Shown here: positions 1 through 9,500 of the stretch, one piece after another
Position numbering within the stretch: the stretch's first letter is position 1
Layout: each line of letters begins with the position of its first letter
Notes under the pieces: generated by a model
The model's input: the letters and a program-made list of their open reading frames with translations, nothing else
Told to the model about the DNA's origin: nothing
The model's database searches: none
Program-made: the position numbers and the translations under genes
DNA from: an uncultured Pelagibacteraceae bacterium
GTDB taxonomy: Bacteria > Pseudomonadota > Alphaproteobacteria > Pelagibacterales > Pelagibacteraceae
Reading direction: 5' to 3'
DNA length: 64,000 nt
Assembly (NCBI GenBank): GCA_902597895.1
Contig: CACJZM010000001.1
Span: forward strand, 255,837-319,836

Positions 1-606
1 CAAGTTTTTTTTATTTTGTAATCTTCCAGCAGTATCAATTAATACATGGCTAAATTTTTTTTTTAAAGCTTCGTCAACAGCCTTATACGCAACAGATGCA
101 GGATCAGAACCTTGTGAAGATTTAATAATTTCTACATCAATTTTTTTAGCCCAATTCTCCAACTGTTCAATTGCTGCAGCTCTAAAAGTATCAGATGCAC
201 AAAAAATAACTTTATTTCCATTAGATTTTAAAATTTTACCAATTTTTCCAATAGTAGTAGTTTTTCCTACACCATTAACTCCCGATATCAGAATAGCATT
301 CAAATCTGTCTTATTTAAAAAAAAATTCTCATTTTCTAAAGGAGACATTAAATTTAATATATAATTTTTAAGAATTAAATTAATTTCGTCAGCTTTATTC
401 TTGCTTGGATCAATTTTTTTTTCAGCAATTATATTTTTAATTTCTTCAGAAGCTGCCACACCCACATCACTCTGAATTAAAAAATCTTCAATTTCATCTA
501 GTGTTTTGTCGTCTATCTCTTTTTTAATAATTATCTCTTTTAATCCAGACTTAAGTGCAGAAGCACTTTTTTGAAATCCTGTTTTAAATTTATCAAAAAT
601 TCCCAT
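1..606 (-). CDS. ftsY: Signal recognition particle receptor FtsY (partial, 3' end outside window)
   Basis: SRP-dependent GTPase that docks ribosome-nascent chain-Ffh complexes at the inner membrane. Only the first 202 codons are present; the gene runs off the left edge. Translating the minus strand gives an N-terminal helical part, then a P-loop G-V-N-G-V-G-K-T-T-T at about residues 103-112, and at the left edge the DTAGR motif followed by LQN, which is typical of FtsY rather than Ffh. There is no long acidic A-domain before the NG domain. The ATG shares one base with the dapF stop (TAATG), so the two are probably translationally coupled. Its partner Ffh is encoded divergently 1 kb away. Confidence 0.93.
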   Translation of the reverse strand, partial: MGIFDKFKTGFQKSASALKSGLKEIIIKKEIDDKTLDEIEDFLIQSDVGVAASEEIKNIIAEKKIDPSKNKADEINLILKNYILNLMSPLENENFFLNKTDLNAILISGVNGVGKTTTIGKIGKILKSNGNKVIFCASDTFRAAAIEQLENWAKKIDVEIIKSSQGSDPASVAYKAVDEALKKKFSHVLIDTAGRLQNKKNL

Positions 607-1430
607 TAAATTTTTAATTTTATTTCTTTTATATCAGATACAGGTCCAGTCATATAAATTTGACCATCACTTCTATTAAAATCAATATTAAGTCTACCTT
701 CCTTAAAATGGATATTGCAATTATTATTTGTTAATTCTTTTTGATATCCAGCAACAACTGTTGCACATGCAGCAGTTCCACAAGCTTTTGTTTGTCCAGC
801 GCCTCTTTCCCAAACATTTACTTTAATATTTTTATCATCTATGACTTGAGCAAAAGTAACATTAACCCTTTCAGGAAAATAGTTATGATTTTCAATTTTT
901 GGTCCTATATTTTTAATATCTATTTTTGAGCAATCTTCAACAAAGAAAACAATATGTGGATTTCCAACATTTACACAAAACCCATTGCCATATTCTTTTT
1001 TTAAAAAATCTAATTCTAAAATTTTAGGATTTAATTCTCCACTTTTTAAAGGAATTTTATTCCAATCTTCAAATTCTGGAAAACCCATATTTATTTTAAC
1101 TATTTTTTCACTTAAAATTTCTGCCTGTAATATTTTTTTTTCAGCACTTAATTTAATTAAATTTTGATTATTTTCTTTTGAAATTAAAAAAGCGATACAT
1201 CTGCTTCCATTTCCACATGCACCTACTTCAATGCCGTCAGGATTATAAATAGTTATAGGAAAGGCACCTTTGGTTTCTTTTTCAATAAATATGATTTGAT
1301 CAAATCCAATATTATTTCTATTACCTATTTTTATAATTTCTTCTTTTGAGAGATTTACATCATCTTTTCTTCTATCAATAATGACAAAATCATTTCCTAA
1401 ACCATCCATTTTATAAGCTTTCAATTCCAT
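606..1430 (-). CDS. dapF: Diaminopimelate epimerase
   Basis: Converts LL- to meso-diaminopimelate for lysine and peptidoglycan synthesis in the cytoplasm. The 274-residue length is normal. Both catalytic cysteines are visible, C72 in the ACGNGSRC motif and C217 in KACGTAACA, with the WERG segment just before the second one. It lies upstream of ftsY with a one-base TAATG overlap. In many alphaproteobacteria a MiaB-like methylthiotransferase gene sits between dapF and ftsY; none is present here. It is divergent from ffh across a 158-base spacer. Confidence 0.96.
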   Translation of the reverse strand: MELKAYKMDGLGNDFVIIDRRKDDVNLSKEEIIKIGNRNNIGFDQIIFIEKETKGAFPITIYNPDGIEVGACGNGSRCIAFLISKENNQNLIKLSAEKKILQAEILSEKIVKINMGFPEFEDWNKIPLKSGELNPKILELDFLKKEYGNGFCVNVGNPHIVFFVEDCSKIDIKNIGPKIENHNYFPERVNVTFAQVIDDKNIKVNVWERGAGQTKACGTAACATVVAGYQKELTNNNCNIHFKEGRLNIDFNRSDGQIYMTGPVSDIKEIKLKI

Positions 1431-1452
1431 ATAATAATATTTAACTTATTTA

Positions 1453-1478
1453 TTGACTTTTTGAACCTCTATTATAGT
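1453..1478 (+). promoter_or_regulatory. Possible promoter for the ffh leader
   Basis: TTGACT at 1453-1458 and TATAGT at 1473-1478 resemble sigma-70 boxes, but their spacing of 14 is short, so the -35 assignment is uncertain. Starting from the TATAGT box, transcription would begin near 1485, just before the first stem of the structured leader. That agreement is the main reason to list it. Confidence 0.35.
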
Positions 1479-1484
1479 TTATCG

Positions 1485-1588
1485 AAGTTTCCGCAAAATA
1501 AGCAATTTGCGGTGTCTTTGGCAACAAAGAGATCGACACCAGTCAGCGAGGGTTCGCCCACTGGTGCGTTTGCTATTGGAATAAAATT
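1485..1588 (+). ncRNA. ffh leader RNA (structured cis-regulatory element)
   Basis: This spacer is clearly richer in G and C than its surroundings and folds into consecutive stems. CCGCAAA (1491-1497) pairs with TTTGCGG (1506-1512). CTTTG (1516-1520) and CAAAG (1525-1529) enclose a GCAA loop and are flanked by GTGT/ACAC. CACCAGT (1537-1543) pairs with ACTGGTG (1560-1566) and contains GGG-TTCG-CCC (1550-1559). It lies directly upstream of the ffh ATG. A structured candidate cis-regulatory RNA before the SRP protein gene was reported from 'Ca. Pelagibacter ubique' by comparative genomics, and the position and GC-rich character here match. Identity to that family is inferred without a covariance-model search. 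It lacks the conserved GGAAGCAGCC-type loop of 4.5S RNA, so it is not the SRP RNA itself. Confidence 0.78.
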
Positions 1589-2947
1589 ATGTTTGAAAAT
1601 TTAACAAATAAATTTGAAGAAGTTTTTTCTTCATTAAAAAAAGCACCTTCTCTTGATGAAAAGCAAGTTGATGAGGGACTGAGAGGCATTAGACAAGCTT
1701 TACTAGAGGCTGATGTAACCTTGGAAGTTGCTAAGCAATTTGTTGAAAATGTAAAACCCAAAGCACTTGGTACAGAAATTGTAAGATCTACATCACCAGG
1801 TCAGATGGTTGTAAAAGTAGTTTATGACGAACTAGTAAAGTTGTTAGGTGAAAAAAACGAAGAAATTAATTTAAACGCAGTACCACCAGTCCCAATGATG
1901 TTAGTGGGTTTGCAAGGTTCTGGTAAAACAACCACCACAGCTAAATTAGCAAAATTTTTAGAAAATAATAAAAAAAAGAAAATCATGATGGTCAGTCTTG
2001 ATATTTATAGACCAGCAGCTCAAGAACAGCTCAAGTCTCTTGGTGAAAAAAATAATATTTTAACTCTTCCAATAATAGAAGGTCAATTACCAGCGGATAT
2101 TTGTAGAAGAGCAATTAGTGCAGCAAACTTAAATGGGGCAGATATTATTTTATTCGATACAGCTGGAAGAACACAAATTGATTTACAAATGATGAGTGAA
2201 ATTAAGCAAATTGAAAGTATTATTAAACCAACCGAAACATTTTTAGTAGCAGATTCTTTAACAGGACAAGTAGCTGCAGAAGTTGCAAAAGAATTTAAAA
2301 ATACAGTTAATCTAACTGGTATAATTTTGACTAGAGCGGATGGAGATGCAAGAGGTGGAGCTGCTGTAAGTATGAAATACGTATCCAATGTTCCAATTAA
2401 ATTTTTAGGAGTTGGGGAAAAAACAGAAAATTTTGAGGTTTTTCATCCTGATAGAATTGCAAATAGAATACTTGGAATGGGAGATGTTGTTTCTCTTGTT
2501 GAGAAAGCCACTCAAGATTTAAGTGAAGAAAATATAAAAAAAACTGAGGAAAATTTAAAAAAAGGAAGTTTTTCCATGAATGATTACTTAACTCAATTGA
2601 GACAAATGAAAAAAATGGGAGGTATAGAAGGTATCATGTCATTAATGCCAGGAGTATCTAAAGTAAAAAAACAAATGGATCAATCTGGAATAGATGAAAC
2701 TATTATATCCCAGAATGAAGCAATAATTTTATCAATGACAAAAAAAGAAAGAGAAAATCCTAAAATTATAGATGGTTCTAGAAGAAAAAGAATTGCTAAT
2801 GGCTCTGGTACAGATGTAGCCACTATCAATAAATTGTTAAAACAATTTAAAATGATGTCTGACATGATGAAAAAAATGTCAAAAGGAAACTTGAAAGGTA
2901 TGACCGATAAAGGAATACCTCCAGAGCTTTTTAATCAATTAAAATAA
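1589..2947 (+). CDS. ffh: Signal recognition particle protein Ffh
   Basis: SRP54 GTPase that binds signal sequences and the SRP RNA and delivers nascent membrane proteins to FtsY. The 452 residues show the N domain, then the G domain with [13 protein letters not shown] near 108-120, DTAGR near 189-193 and [10 protein letters not shown], and then a methionine-rich M domain ([15 protein letters not shown] and the [14 protein letters not shown]-binding stretch). The ATG directly follows the structured leader, which suggests control of SRP protein synthesis at the RNA level. It heads a run with rpsP, trmD and rplS. Confidence 0.97.
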   Translation: MFENLTNKFEEVFSSLKKAPSLDEKQVDEGLRGIRQALLEADVTLEVAKQFVENVKPKALGTEIVRSTSPGQMVVKVVYDELVKLLGEKNEEINLNAVPPVPMMLVGLQGSGKTTTTAKLAKFLENNKKKKIMMVSLDIYRPAAQEQLKSLGEKNNILTLPIIEGQLPADICRRAISAANLNGADIILFDTAGRTQIDLQMMSEIKQIESIIKPTETFLVADSLTGQVAAEVAKEFKNTVNLTGIILTRADGDARGGAAVSMKYVSNVPIKFLGVGEKTENFEVFHPDRIANRILGMGDVVSLVEKATQDLSEENIKKTEENLKKGSFSMNDYLTQLRQMKKMGGIEGIMSLMPGVSKVKKQMDQSGIDETIISQNEAIILSMTKKERENPKIIDGSRRKRIANGSGTDVATINKLLKQFKMMSDMMKKMSKGNLKGMTDKGIPPELFNQLK

Positions 2948-2961
2948 ACAAAGGAGAAAAA

Positions 2962-3345
2962 ATGTTAAAACTAAGATTATCTATGGGTGGAACAAAAAAA
3001 AGACCTGTATATAAAATTGTTGTTGCGGACAGTAGATTTGCAAGAGACGGAAGGTTTATAGAAAAATTAGGATTTTATAACCCTTTATTACCTAAGGAAA
3101 AAGAGGATAGAATAGGTTTGCAATTAGAAAGAGTTAAGTATTGGCTAAGTCAAGGTGCTCAACCAACCACAAGAGTTGCAAGAATTCTTGGAGAAAAACA
3201 AATTATAGAAATGCCTAAGCAAGGAAATAATCCACATAAAGCAATTCCTAAAAAGGATAGAAAAAAAGAAACTGATGAAAAAGCTGATGCTCCAAAAGCA
3301 GAAGAGAAAAAAGCTGATGCTCCAAAAGCAGAAGAGAAAAAATAA
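2962..3345 (+). CDS. rpsP: 30S ribosomal protein S16
   Basis: Small-subunit assembly protein. The N-terminal 80 residues match S16 (start [15 protein letters not shown], then [22 protein letters not shown]). A good Shine-Dalgarno sequence, AAGGAG, precedes the ATG, which is uncommon in this window. The protein is 127 residues because of a lysine/alanine/glutamate-rich tail that ends in two exact copies of a 10-residue unit ([10 protein letters not shown]). The next gene is trmD only 7 bases later; rimM, usual between them, is missing. Confidence 0.97.
   Translation: MLKLRLSMGGTKKRPVYKIVVADSRFARDGRFIEKLGFYNPLLPKEKEDRIGLQLERVKYWLSQGAQPTTRVARILGEKQIIEMPKQGNNPHKAIPKKDRKKETDEKADAPKAEEKKADAPKAEEKK
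3280..3339 (+). repeat. Two exact 30-bp tandem repeats inside the rpsP tail
   Basis: Units 3280-3309 and 3310-3339 are identical at the DNA level and each encodes [10 protein letters not shown] in frame, followed by one more AAA codon and the stop. No synonymous change separates the copies, which points to a recent slippage duplication or active homogenisation. The length may vary between strains without affecting the S16 core. Confidence 0.93.
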
Positions 3346-3352
3346 TTAGATC

Positions 3353-4039
3353 ATGTTTGTTGCAAGAATATTTACTTTATATCCAGAGTTTTTTCCTGGA
3401 CCATTAGGAAAGGGTTTGTATGGTAAAGCTTTAGACGAAAAAATTTGGAAATTAGAAACAGTAAATATTAGAGATTATGCAGAAGATAAACATAAAACTG
3501 TAGATGATACAACTTATGGCGGAGGATCGGGTATGTTAATGAAACCTGATGTAATAGCTAAATCATTAGATAAAAACATTAAATCCTCAGAAAAAATAAT
3601 TTATTTATCTCCAAAAGGTAAACTATTTAACCAGAGTCTTGCTAAAAAATTATCAAAAGAAAAAACTATAAATTTACTTTGTGGTCATTTTGAAGGTATA
3701 GATCAGAGAGTAATAGAAGGTAGAAACATAGAAGAAGTCAGCATAGGTGATTTTGTATTATCAGGAGGTGAGAGTGCTGCTATTGTTGTAATAGACTCTA
3801 TATTAAGGTTATTACCAAAAGTTCTAGGTAATGAATTTTCAAATAAAGAGGAGAGCTTTGAAAATGGTCTATTAGAGTATCCTCAATATACCAAACCTCA
3901 AATTTGGGAGGAAAAATCAATACCAAATGTGCTATTATCTGGAGATCATGCGAAAATTAAAGACTGGCGTTTATCTCAATCAGAGGCTATAACACGCGAC
4001 CGAAGACCAGATTTGTGGCAAAAATATAAAAAGAATTAA
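3353..4039 (+). CDS. trmD: tRNA (guanine-N1-)-methyltransferase TrmD
   Basis: Methylates G37 of tRNAs using S-adenosylmethionine, which prevents +1 frameshifts. SPOUT-fold features are visible: [11 protein letters not shown] at the N terminus, YGGGSGML near residue 57, GHFEGIDQR near 113-121, and the knot segment [11 protein letters not shown]. The C-terminal half carries LEYPQYTKP and the basic end with ITRDRRPDL. The 228-residue length is normal. It sits in the conserved rpsP-trmD-rplS order, with no rimM. Confidence 0.96.
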   Translation: MFVARIFTLYPEFFPGPLGKGLYGKALDEKIWKLETVNIRDYAEDKHKTVDDTTYGGGSGMLMKPDVIAKSLDKNIKSSEKIIYLSPKGKLFNQSLAKKLSKEKTINLLCGHFEGIDQRVIEGRNIEEVSIGDFVLSGGESAAIVVIDSILRLLPKVLGNEFSNKEESFENGLLEYPQYTKPQIWEEKSIPNVLLSGDHAKIKDWRLSQSEAITRDRRPDLWQKYKKN

Positions 4040-4055
4040 CTTGATAAATTTACAA

Positions 4056-4592
4056 ATGAAAACAATCGAAGAAATAAACACATCAAATGTAAAGAAAATT
4101 ACTGCAGAAAAGAAACTACCTGCTTTTTTCCCTGGAGATATTATTAAAGTAGGTGTTAAGATTACAGAGGGCAAAAGGGATAGAATTCAGTACTTCGAAG
4201 GCGTTTGTATTGCTAAAAAAAATAGAGATATAAATTCGTCTTTTACAGTCCGAAAAATATCATTTGGAGAGGGTGTTGAAAGAACATTCGCATTATTTAG
4301 TCCTATAGTAGACTCTATAAAAGTAATAAGATCAGGTAAAGTAAGGAGAGCAAAGCTTTATTATTTAAGAGATAGAACAGGTAAATCAGCAAGAATTACT
4401 GAAAAAATTAAAAAGAAAATAGGTATTGATGTTGAATCAAAACCAGAAGAGGTTAGTGAAGAAACATTAGCACCATCAGTAGAGGAAAAATCTGAAAAAG
4501 TAACTTCAAATAAAGAAAGTGAAACAGATATTAAAGAACCTGAAATTAAAAAAGAAGATACAGATAAAGATATTTCCCAAGAGAAAAAATAA
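4056..4592 (+). CDS. rplS: 50S ribosomal protein L19
   Basis: Large-subunit protein at the 30S-50S interface. The core matches L19: [64 protein letters not shown] chose the ATG at 4056; the open frame extends to a TTG at 4041, but that would add five residues not usual in the family. After residue 120 there is a tail of about 58 residues rich in Glu, Lys and Ser that ordinary L19 lacks; like the tails of S16 and L21 here, it looks like low-complexity extension. leuC begins 10 bases downstream. Confidence 0.96.
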   Translation: MKTIEEINTSNVKKITAEKKLPAFFPGDIIKVGVKITEGKRDRIQYFEGVCIAKKNRDINSSFTVRKISFGEGVERTFALFSPIVDSIKVIRSGKVRRAKLYYLRDRTGKSARITEKIKKKIGIDVESKPEEVSEETLAPSVEEKSEKVTSNKESETDIKEPEIKKEDTDKDISQEKK

Positions 4593-4602
4593 TTTTTTCT
4601 AA

Positions 4603-6006
4603 ATGCCATATACTTTATACGATAAAATCTGGAATGATCATCTTATCCATCAGCAAGAAGACGGCACATCTTTACTTTTTGTAGATAGACATTTAATTCA
4701 TGAGGTAACAAGTCCCCAAGCTTTTGAAGGTTTGAGAAATTCTAGCAGAAATGTAAGACAACCAAATCTTACTTTAGCGGTTGCAGATCATAATGTCCCT
4801 ACTACCGACAGAACAAAAGGAATTTCAGACGAGGAGTCTAAGATACAAGTAGATACCCTTGAAAAAAATTGTAATGAATTTGGTATTAAATTATTTGGAA
4901 TGGATGATAAAAGACAGGGAATAGTTCATATCATCGGTCCAGAGCAGGGATTCACTCAACCAGGAACAATTATTGTTTGCGGTGATAGTCACACTGCCAC
5001 ACATGGAGCTTTTGGAGCTTTAGCTTTTGGAATTGGAACCTCTGAGGTTGAGCATGTTCTTGCTACTCAGACTTTAGTACAAAAGAAATCTAAAAATTTT
5101 AGAATAAATGTTAATGGTAAACTTCCATTAGGAGTTACATCAAAGGATGTAATACTTCAAATAATTGGAAAAATAGGAACTGCAGGTGGTACTGGATATG
5201 TAATTGAATATGCTGGCGACTTGATTTCATCCCTAAGTGTTGAAAATAGAATGACTATTTGCAATATGACAATTGAGGGTGGAGCTAGAGCAGGCTTAAT
5301 TGAACCTGATCAGAAGGTTTTTGATTATCTAAAAAACAAACCAATGTCTCCAAAAAATGAAAATTGGGAAAAAGCCTTAGAATATTGGAATAAACTAAAC
5401 TCTGATGATGGAGCAAAATTTGACAAAGAGATCAATCTAGAAGGAAAAGATATTAAACCTATGGTAACTTGGGGAACATCACCTCAAGATGTAATTACTA
5501 TCGATGGTAAAGTGCCCAACCCAAAAAATGAAAAAGATCCAGATAAAAAAAGCTCAATTGAAAGGTCATTAAAGTATATGGGTTTAAACCCTGATATAGA
5601 TGCAAAAGATATTAAGATCGACAAAGTTTTTATTGGCAGTTGTACCAATGGAAGAATTGAGGATTTAAGAGAGGCAGCTAAAATTTTAAAAGATAAAAAG
5701 ATAGCAAATCATGTTGATGCAATGGTAGTTCCTGGTTCAGGACTTGTTAAAGAACAGGCTGAGCAAGAAGGATTACATAAAATCTTTATTAATTCTGGAT
5801 TTGAATGGAGAGAACCAGGTTGTTCAATGTGTTTAGCAATGAATGCAGATAAATTAAAACCTGGTGAAAGATGTGCATCTACTTCTAATAGAAACTTTGA
5901 AGGAAGACAAGGAAGAGGTGGTAGAACACATTTAGTTAGTCCAGGAATGGCAGCTGCAGCAGCAATTTCAGGCAATTTAGATGATGTTAGAAAGTATCAA
6001 GGATAA
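4603..6006 (+). CDS. leuC: 3-isopropylmalate dehydratase large subunit
   Basis: Aconitase-family enzyme that isomerises 2-isopropylmalate to 3-isopropylmalate in leucine synthesis, with LeuD. The [4Fe-4S] cysteines are seen in GSCTNGR and in EPGCSMC near the C terminus. The N terminus [20 protein letters not shown] and [12 protein letters not shown] are typical. The 467-residue length equals the family norm. The stop overlaps the leuD ATG as TAATG, which suits a 1:1 complex. Confidence 0.97.
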   Translation: MPYTLYDKIWNDHLIHQQEDGTSLLFVDRHLIHEVTSPQAFEGLRNSSRNVRQPNLTLAVADHNVPTTDRTKGISDEESKIQVDTLEKNCNEFGIKLFGMDDKRQGIVHIIGPEQGFTQPGTIIVCGDSHTATHGAFGALAFGIGTSEVEHVLATQTLVQKKSKNFRINVNGKLPLGVTSKDVILQIIGKIGTAGGTGYVIEYAGDLISSLSVENRMTICNMTIEGGARAGLIEPDQKVFDYLKNKPMSPKNENWEKALEYWNKLNSDDGAKFDKEINLEGKDIKPMVTWGTSPQDVITIDGKVPNPKNEKDPDKKSSIERSLKYMGLNPDIDAKDIKIDKVFIGSCTNGRIEDLREAAKILKDKKIANHVDAMVVPGSGLVKEQAEQEGLHKIFINSGFEWREPGCSMCLAMNADKLKPGERCASTSNRNFEGRQGRGGRTHLVSPGMAAAAAISGNLDDVRKYQG

Positions 6007-6611
6007 TGCAAAAATTTAATAAAGTTAAAGGTATACCTGCTTATTTGCCAATAGTTAATATTGATACTGATATGTTGATACCAAAGCAGTTCTTAAAAAC
6101 AATTAAAAGAACTGGTTTAGGAAAAAATTTATTTTATGAGATGAGGTATGATGAAAAAGGAATTAAAAATGATCAATTTATACTTAACCAATCTCCTTAT
6201 GATAAATCTAAAATATTAATTGCTGGAAAAAATTTTGGTTGTGGCTCATCCAGAGAACATGCTCCCTGGGCTTTGCTAGACTTCGGCATTACCTGTGTAA
6301 TTAGTTCTAGTTATGCAGACATTTTTTATAACAATTGTTTTAAAAACGGAATTCTTCCCATTGTAATAGACGAAGAAAAAATTAAACAAATTTCTGAATA
6401 TTCATCTAGAAAAGAGGAAATAGAAATTGATTTGGTTGATCAAATAATTAAATTTGGAAATAATGAAATTAAATTTGAAATTGATCCGTTTAAAAAAAAG
6501 TGTTTACTTGAAGGATTAGATGATATTGCGTTGTCTTTAGAAAGAGCTGATAAAATCATGTCGTTTGAAAATAAACTTAAAAATTCAAAACCCTGGATAT
6601 TTAATGATTAA
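6006..6611 (+). CDS. leuD: 3-isopropylmalate dehydratase small subunit
   Basis: Swivel-domain partner of LeuC. Recognised from [40 protein letters not shown] and [18 protein letters not shown]. It is 201 residues, normal for the bacterial protein. It is coupled to leuC by a one-base overlap and to leuB by an eight-base overlap if leuB starts at 6604. Confidence 0.96.
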   Translation: MQKFNKVKGIPAYLPIVNIDTDMLIPKQFLKTIKRTGLGKNLFYEMRYDEKGIKNDQFILNQSPYDKSKILIAGKNFGCGSSREHAPWALLDFGITCVISSSYADIFYNNCFKNGILPIVIDEEKIKQISEYSSRKEEIEIDLVDQIIKFGNNEIKFEIDPFKKKCLLEGLDDIALSLERADKIMSFENKLKNSKPWIFND

Positions 6612-7710
6612 AGTAAAAAAAAGAAAATTTTTACTTTTACCTGGAGATGGTATCGGTCCAGAGGTTATTAATGAAGTTAAAAAAATAATTAACTGGTTTA
6701 ATAATAAAAAGTCATTAGATTTTGAAATGGAGGAAGATTTAGCAGGAGGTATATCTTATGACAAACATGGCACACCAATTACTGATGAAGTTTTTTATAA
6801 AGCTTTAGAATGTGAAGCGGTAATATTGGGAGCTGTTGGTGGACCAAAGTGGGATAATGTTGAGTTTTCAAAAAAGCCTGAGAGAGCACTATTAAAATTA
6901 AGAAAAGAATTAAAATTATTTGCCAATTTACGACCAGCAATTTGTTTTAAACAATTGGTTGATGCATCAACACTTAAACCGGAAGTAGTTTCTGGACTAG
7001 ATATTATGATTGTAAGAGAATTAACAGGTGGTATTTACTTTGGTGAACCTAGAGGTATTAAACCAATTGATAATGGGGAAAGAAAAGGAATTAATACTCA
7101 TACTTATACTTCTAGTGAAATTCGAAGAGTAGCCAAAGTTGCTTTTGATCTTGCAAAAAAAAGACAAAATAAAGTTACATCTTGTGAAAAATCAAATGTA
7201 ATGGAAGCTGGATTACTTTGGAGAGAAGAAGTTCAGGAATTACATGATAAAGAATATAAGGATGTTAATTTAAATCACATGTTGGCTGATAATTGTTCAA
7301 TGCAGCTTCTTAGAAATCCAAAGCAATTTGATGTAATCGTTACAGATAATTTATTCGGCGATATGCTATCTGATCAAGCATCAATGTTAACTGGATCCCT
7401 AGGATTGTTGCCATCAGCTTCATTAGGTGCAAAAAATAAAGATGGTAAATTGAGAGCAATGTATGAACCAATACATGGTTCAGCGCCGGATATTGCCGGA
7501 AAAGGAATAGCAAATCCAATTGCATCAATATTAAGTTTTGCAATGGCACTTAAGTATTCTTTAAATCTTGATAATGAAGCAAACGCTTTAGAAAAAGCTG
7601 TTCAGGATGTTTTAGACGATGGTCTAAGAACAAAGGATATTATTTCTAAAGGAACAAAAGAAGTATCAACCTCTCAAATGGGTGATGCGATAATTTCAAA
7701 ATTGCAATAA
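6604..7710 (+). CDS. leuB: 3-isopropylmalate dehydrogenase
   Basis: NAD-dependent oxidative decarboxylation giving 2-ketoisocaproate. Motifs are [11 protein letters not shown] at the N terminus, [60 protein letters not shown] and [18 protein letters not shown]. The frame is open back to 6565, but [16 protein letters not shown] from the ATG at 6604 fits the family; the upstream start would extend further into leuD. It completes the leuCDB operon; leuA is not in this window. Confidence 0.96.
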   Translation: MIKVKKRKFLLLPGDGIGPEVINEVKKIINWFNNKKSLDFEMEEDLAGGISYDKHGTPITDEVFYKALECEAVILGAVGGPKWDNVEFSKKPERALLKLRKELKLFANLRPAICFKQLVDASTLKPEVVSGLDIMIVRELTGGIYFGEPRGIKPIDNGERKGINTHTYTSSEIRRVAKVAFDLAKKRQNKVTSCEKSNVMEAGLLWREEVQELHDKEYKDVNLNHMLADNCSMQLLRNPKQFDVIVTDNLFGDMLSDQASMLTGSLGLLPSASLGAKNKDGKLRAMYEPIHGSAPDIAGKGIANPIASILSFAMALKYSLNLDNEANALEKAVQDVLDDGLRTKDIISKGTKEVSTSQMGDAIISKLQ

Positions 7711-7736
7711 TCTTACATTTATTCTAGAGTTTAGAA

Positions 7737-9500
7737 ATGCCAAATTATACAGCACCACTTGATGATATGATGTTCCTTTTTGATAAGTTAAGAAATAATC
7801 AAAATTATAATGAGATTGAGAAATACAAAGAAGTTAACACAGAACTTGTCAAAGATATTTTAAGTGAAGCAGCCAAAATTAATCAAAATATAATATTACC
7901 TCTTGCTAAATCGGGAGATGAAAATCCCACAGTTCTTGAAAATGGGGTTGTAAGAACACCACCTGGTTATAAAGAAGCATATAAAAAATTTATTGAAGAT
8001 GGATGGACGTCTCTATCTTGTGATCCAAAATACGGTGGTCAAGGAATGCCTAAAACTGTTAGTGCTTTTTTTGATGAAATGTTATCTTCATCAAGTTTAT
8101 CTTTTAAATTATACAGCGAACTGAGTATTGGTGCATATAATTGTATTAATCATCATGCAAATGAAGAAATAAAAAATAAATATTTACCAAAAATTGTTGA
8201 AGGTAAGTGGAGTGGTACAATGTGTTTAACAGAACCAGTTTGTGGCACTGATTTAGGTTTATTAAAAACTAAAGCAGTAGAACAACCTGATGGAACTTTT
8301 AAAATAAGCGGTCAAAAAATATTTATAACTTCTGGGGACCATGATTTAACAGAAAATATTATTCATTTAGTCATAGCAAGGGCTACTGACTCACCAAAAG
8401 GTACTAAGGGAATTAGTTTATTTTTAGTTCCAAAGTTTAAAGTGAATGAAGATGGAACAATTGGAATTAGAAATGGAATTTCTACTGGATCTATAGAATC
8501 AAAAATGGGTATAAAAGGTTCAGCAACTTGTGTCCTAAATTTTGATGATGCAGTTGGATACATGATAGGTCCAAAAAATAAAGGTCTTAATTCGATGTTT
8601 ACCATGATGAACTTAGAAAGAATAGTTGTTGGTATACAGGGATTAGGAATTTCTGAAACTGCATACCAAAACTCTTTAAGTTATGCGAAAGAAAGAAAAC
8701 AAGGAAAAACTCATAATAGCAAATCCTCAAATGGAGCAGATAATATTATTGAACACGCTGATATAAGAAAATCTTTGCTAAATATGAAATCTATAATTGA
8801 GGGCGAGAGAGCTTTATGTTTTTGGTTGTCTCAACAAACCGAAGTAAGTTTGTATCATGAAAATACAAAAGTTAGAGAAGAAGCTTCTGATTTTGTTTCC
8901 TTAATGACACCAGTTGTAAAAACGATGTTTACGGACCTAGGTATGGAAATTACAAGTGATGCAATGCAAGTACATGGAGGATATGGTTATACAAAAGACC
9001 AAGGAATAGAACAATTATACAGAGATAATAGAATTACACCTATTTATGAAGGCACTAACTCAATTCAAGCAGCAGATCTAGTGTTTAGAAAACTTATTAA
9101 TAAGAATGGAGATATTATTGATAAATATTTAAACACAATTCAAAATGATTTAGATAATAACATTAAAGAAATAAAGCCTTTTATTGATGATTTTAAATCT
9201 CACATGCAAATATTAATTAAATTTACTGACTGGATTAAAGAAAAAATATCTAATTCTAAAAATGATGCGAGTGCAGCTTGTAATGATTATTTAAAAGCTC
9301 TTGGTTATTTATCCGTAGCTCATTCATGGATTAAGGTTTTAGAAGTATGTTTTAAAGACTATGAAAATAACAAAGATTTTTACGAGGATAAAATTCAGAC
9401 AGCTAAGTTTTATTTTAAAAGAGTTTTACCAAGAGCGGAAAATCATTTCAAAACAGCATCTTCTGGCAGTGATTATATAATGAATTTTAAATTTAACTAA
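7737..9500 (+). CDS. dmdC: Acyl-CoA dehydrogenase, DmdC-type (3-methylmercaptopropionyl-CoA dehydrogenase)
   Basis: Likely oxidises 3-methylmercaptopropionyl-CoA to methylthioacryloyl-CoA, the third step of DMSP demethylation, passing electrons to ETF. The 587-residue length is that of the long ACAD subfamily containing DmdC, not the roughly 380-residue fatty-acid type. Visible motifs are CLTEPVCGTDLG (FAD/substrate loop), GQKIFITSGDHD, and MQVHGGYGYTKDQGIEQLYRDNRITPIYEGTNSIQ in the C-terminal catalytic domain, plus the extra C-terminal helical domain. The assignment to MMPA-CoA rests on the adjacent dmdB- and dmdA-type genes, since long ACADs with other substrates look similar. A one-base overlap (TAATG) joins it to the ligase. 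Confidence 0.8.
   Translation: MPNYTAPLDDMMFLFDKLRNNQNYNEIEKYKEVNTELVKDILSEAAKINQNIILPLAKSGDENPTVLENGVVRTPPGYKEAYKKFIEDGWTSLSCDPKYGGQGMPKTVSAFFDEMLSSSSLSFKLYSELSIGAYNCINHHANEEIKNKYLPKIVEGKWSGTMCLTEPVCGTDLGLLKTKAVEQPDGTFKISGQKIFITSGDHDLTENIIHLVIARATDSPKGTKGISLFLVPKFKVNEDGTIGIRNGISTGSIESKMGIKGSATCVLNFDDAVGYMIGPKNKGLNSMFTMMNLERIVVGIQGLGISETAYQNSLSYAKERKQGKTHNSKSSNGADNIIEHADIRKSLLNMKSIIEGERALCFWLSQQTEVSLYHENTKVREEASDFVSLMTPVVKTMFTDLGMEITSDAMQVHGGYGYTKDQGIEQLYRDNRITPIYEGTNSIQAADLVFRKLINKNGDIIDKYLNTIQNDLDNNIKEIKPFIDDFKSHMQILIKFTDWIKEKISNSKNDASAACNDYLKALGYLSVAHSWIKVLEVCFKDYENNKDFYEDKIQTAKFYFKRVLPRAENHFKTASSGSDYIMNFKFN

Noticed and set aside
741..929. Plus-strand open frame opposite dapF
   Set aside because: It is an antisense shadow of a clear dapF gene, with low-complexity composition and no start signal.
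1485..1588. Could the GC-rich spacer be a tRNA or the 4.5S SRP RNA?
   Set aside because: It has TTCG-containing loops, but no acceptor stem, T-loop or anticodon arrangement, and no GGAAGCAGCC-type SRP motif. An ffh leader fits better.
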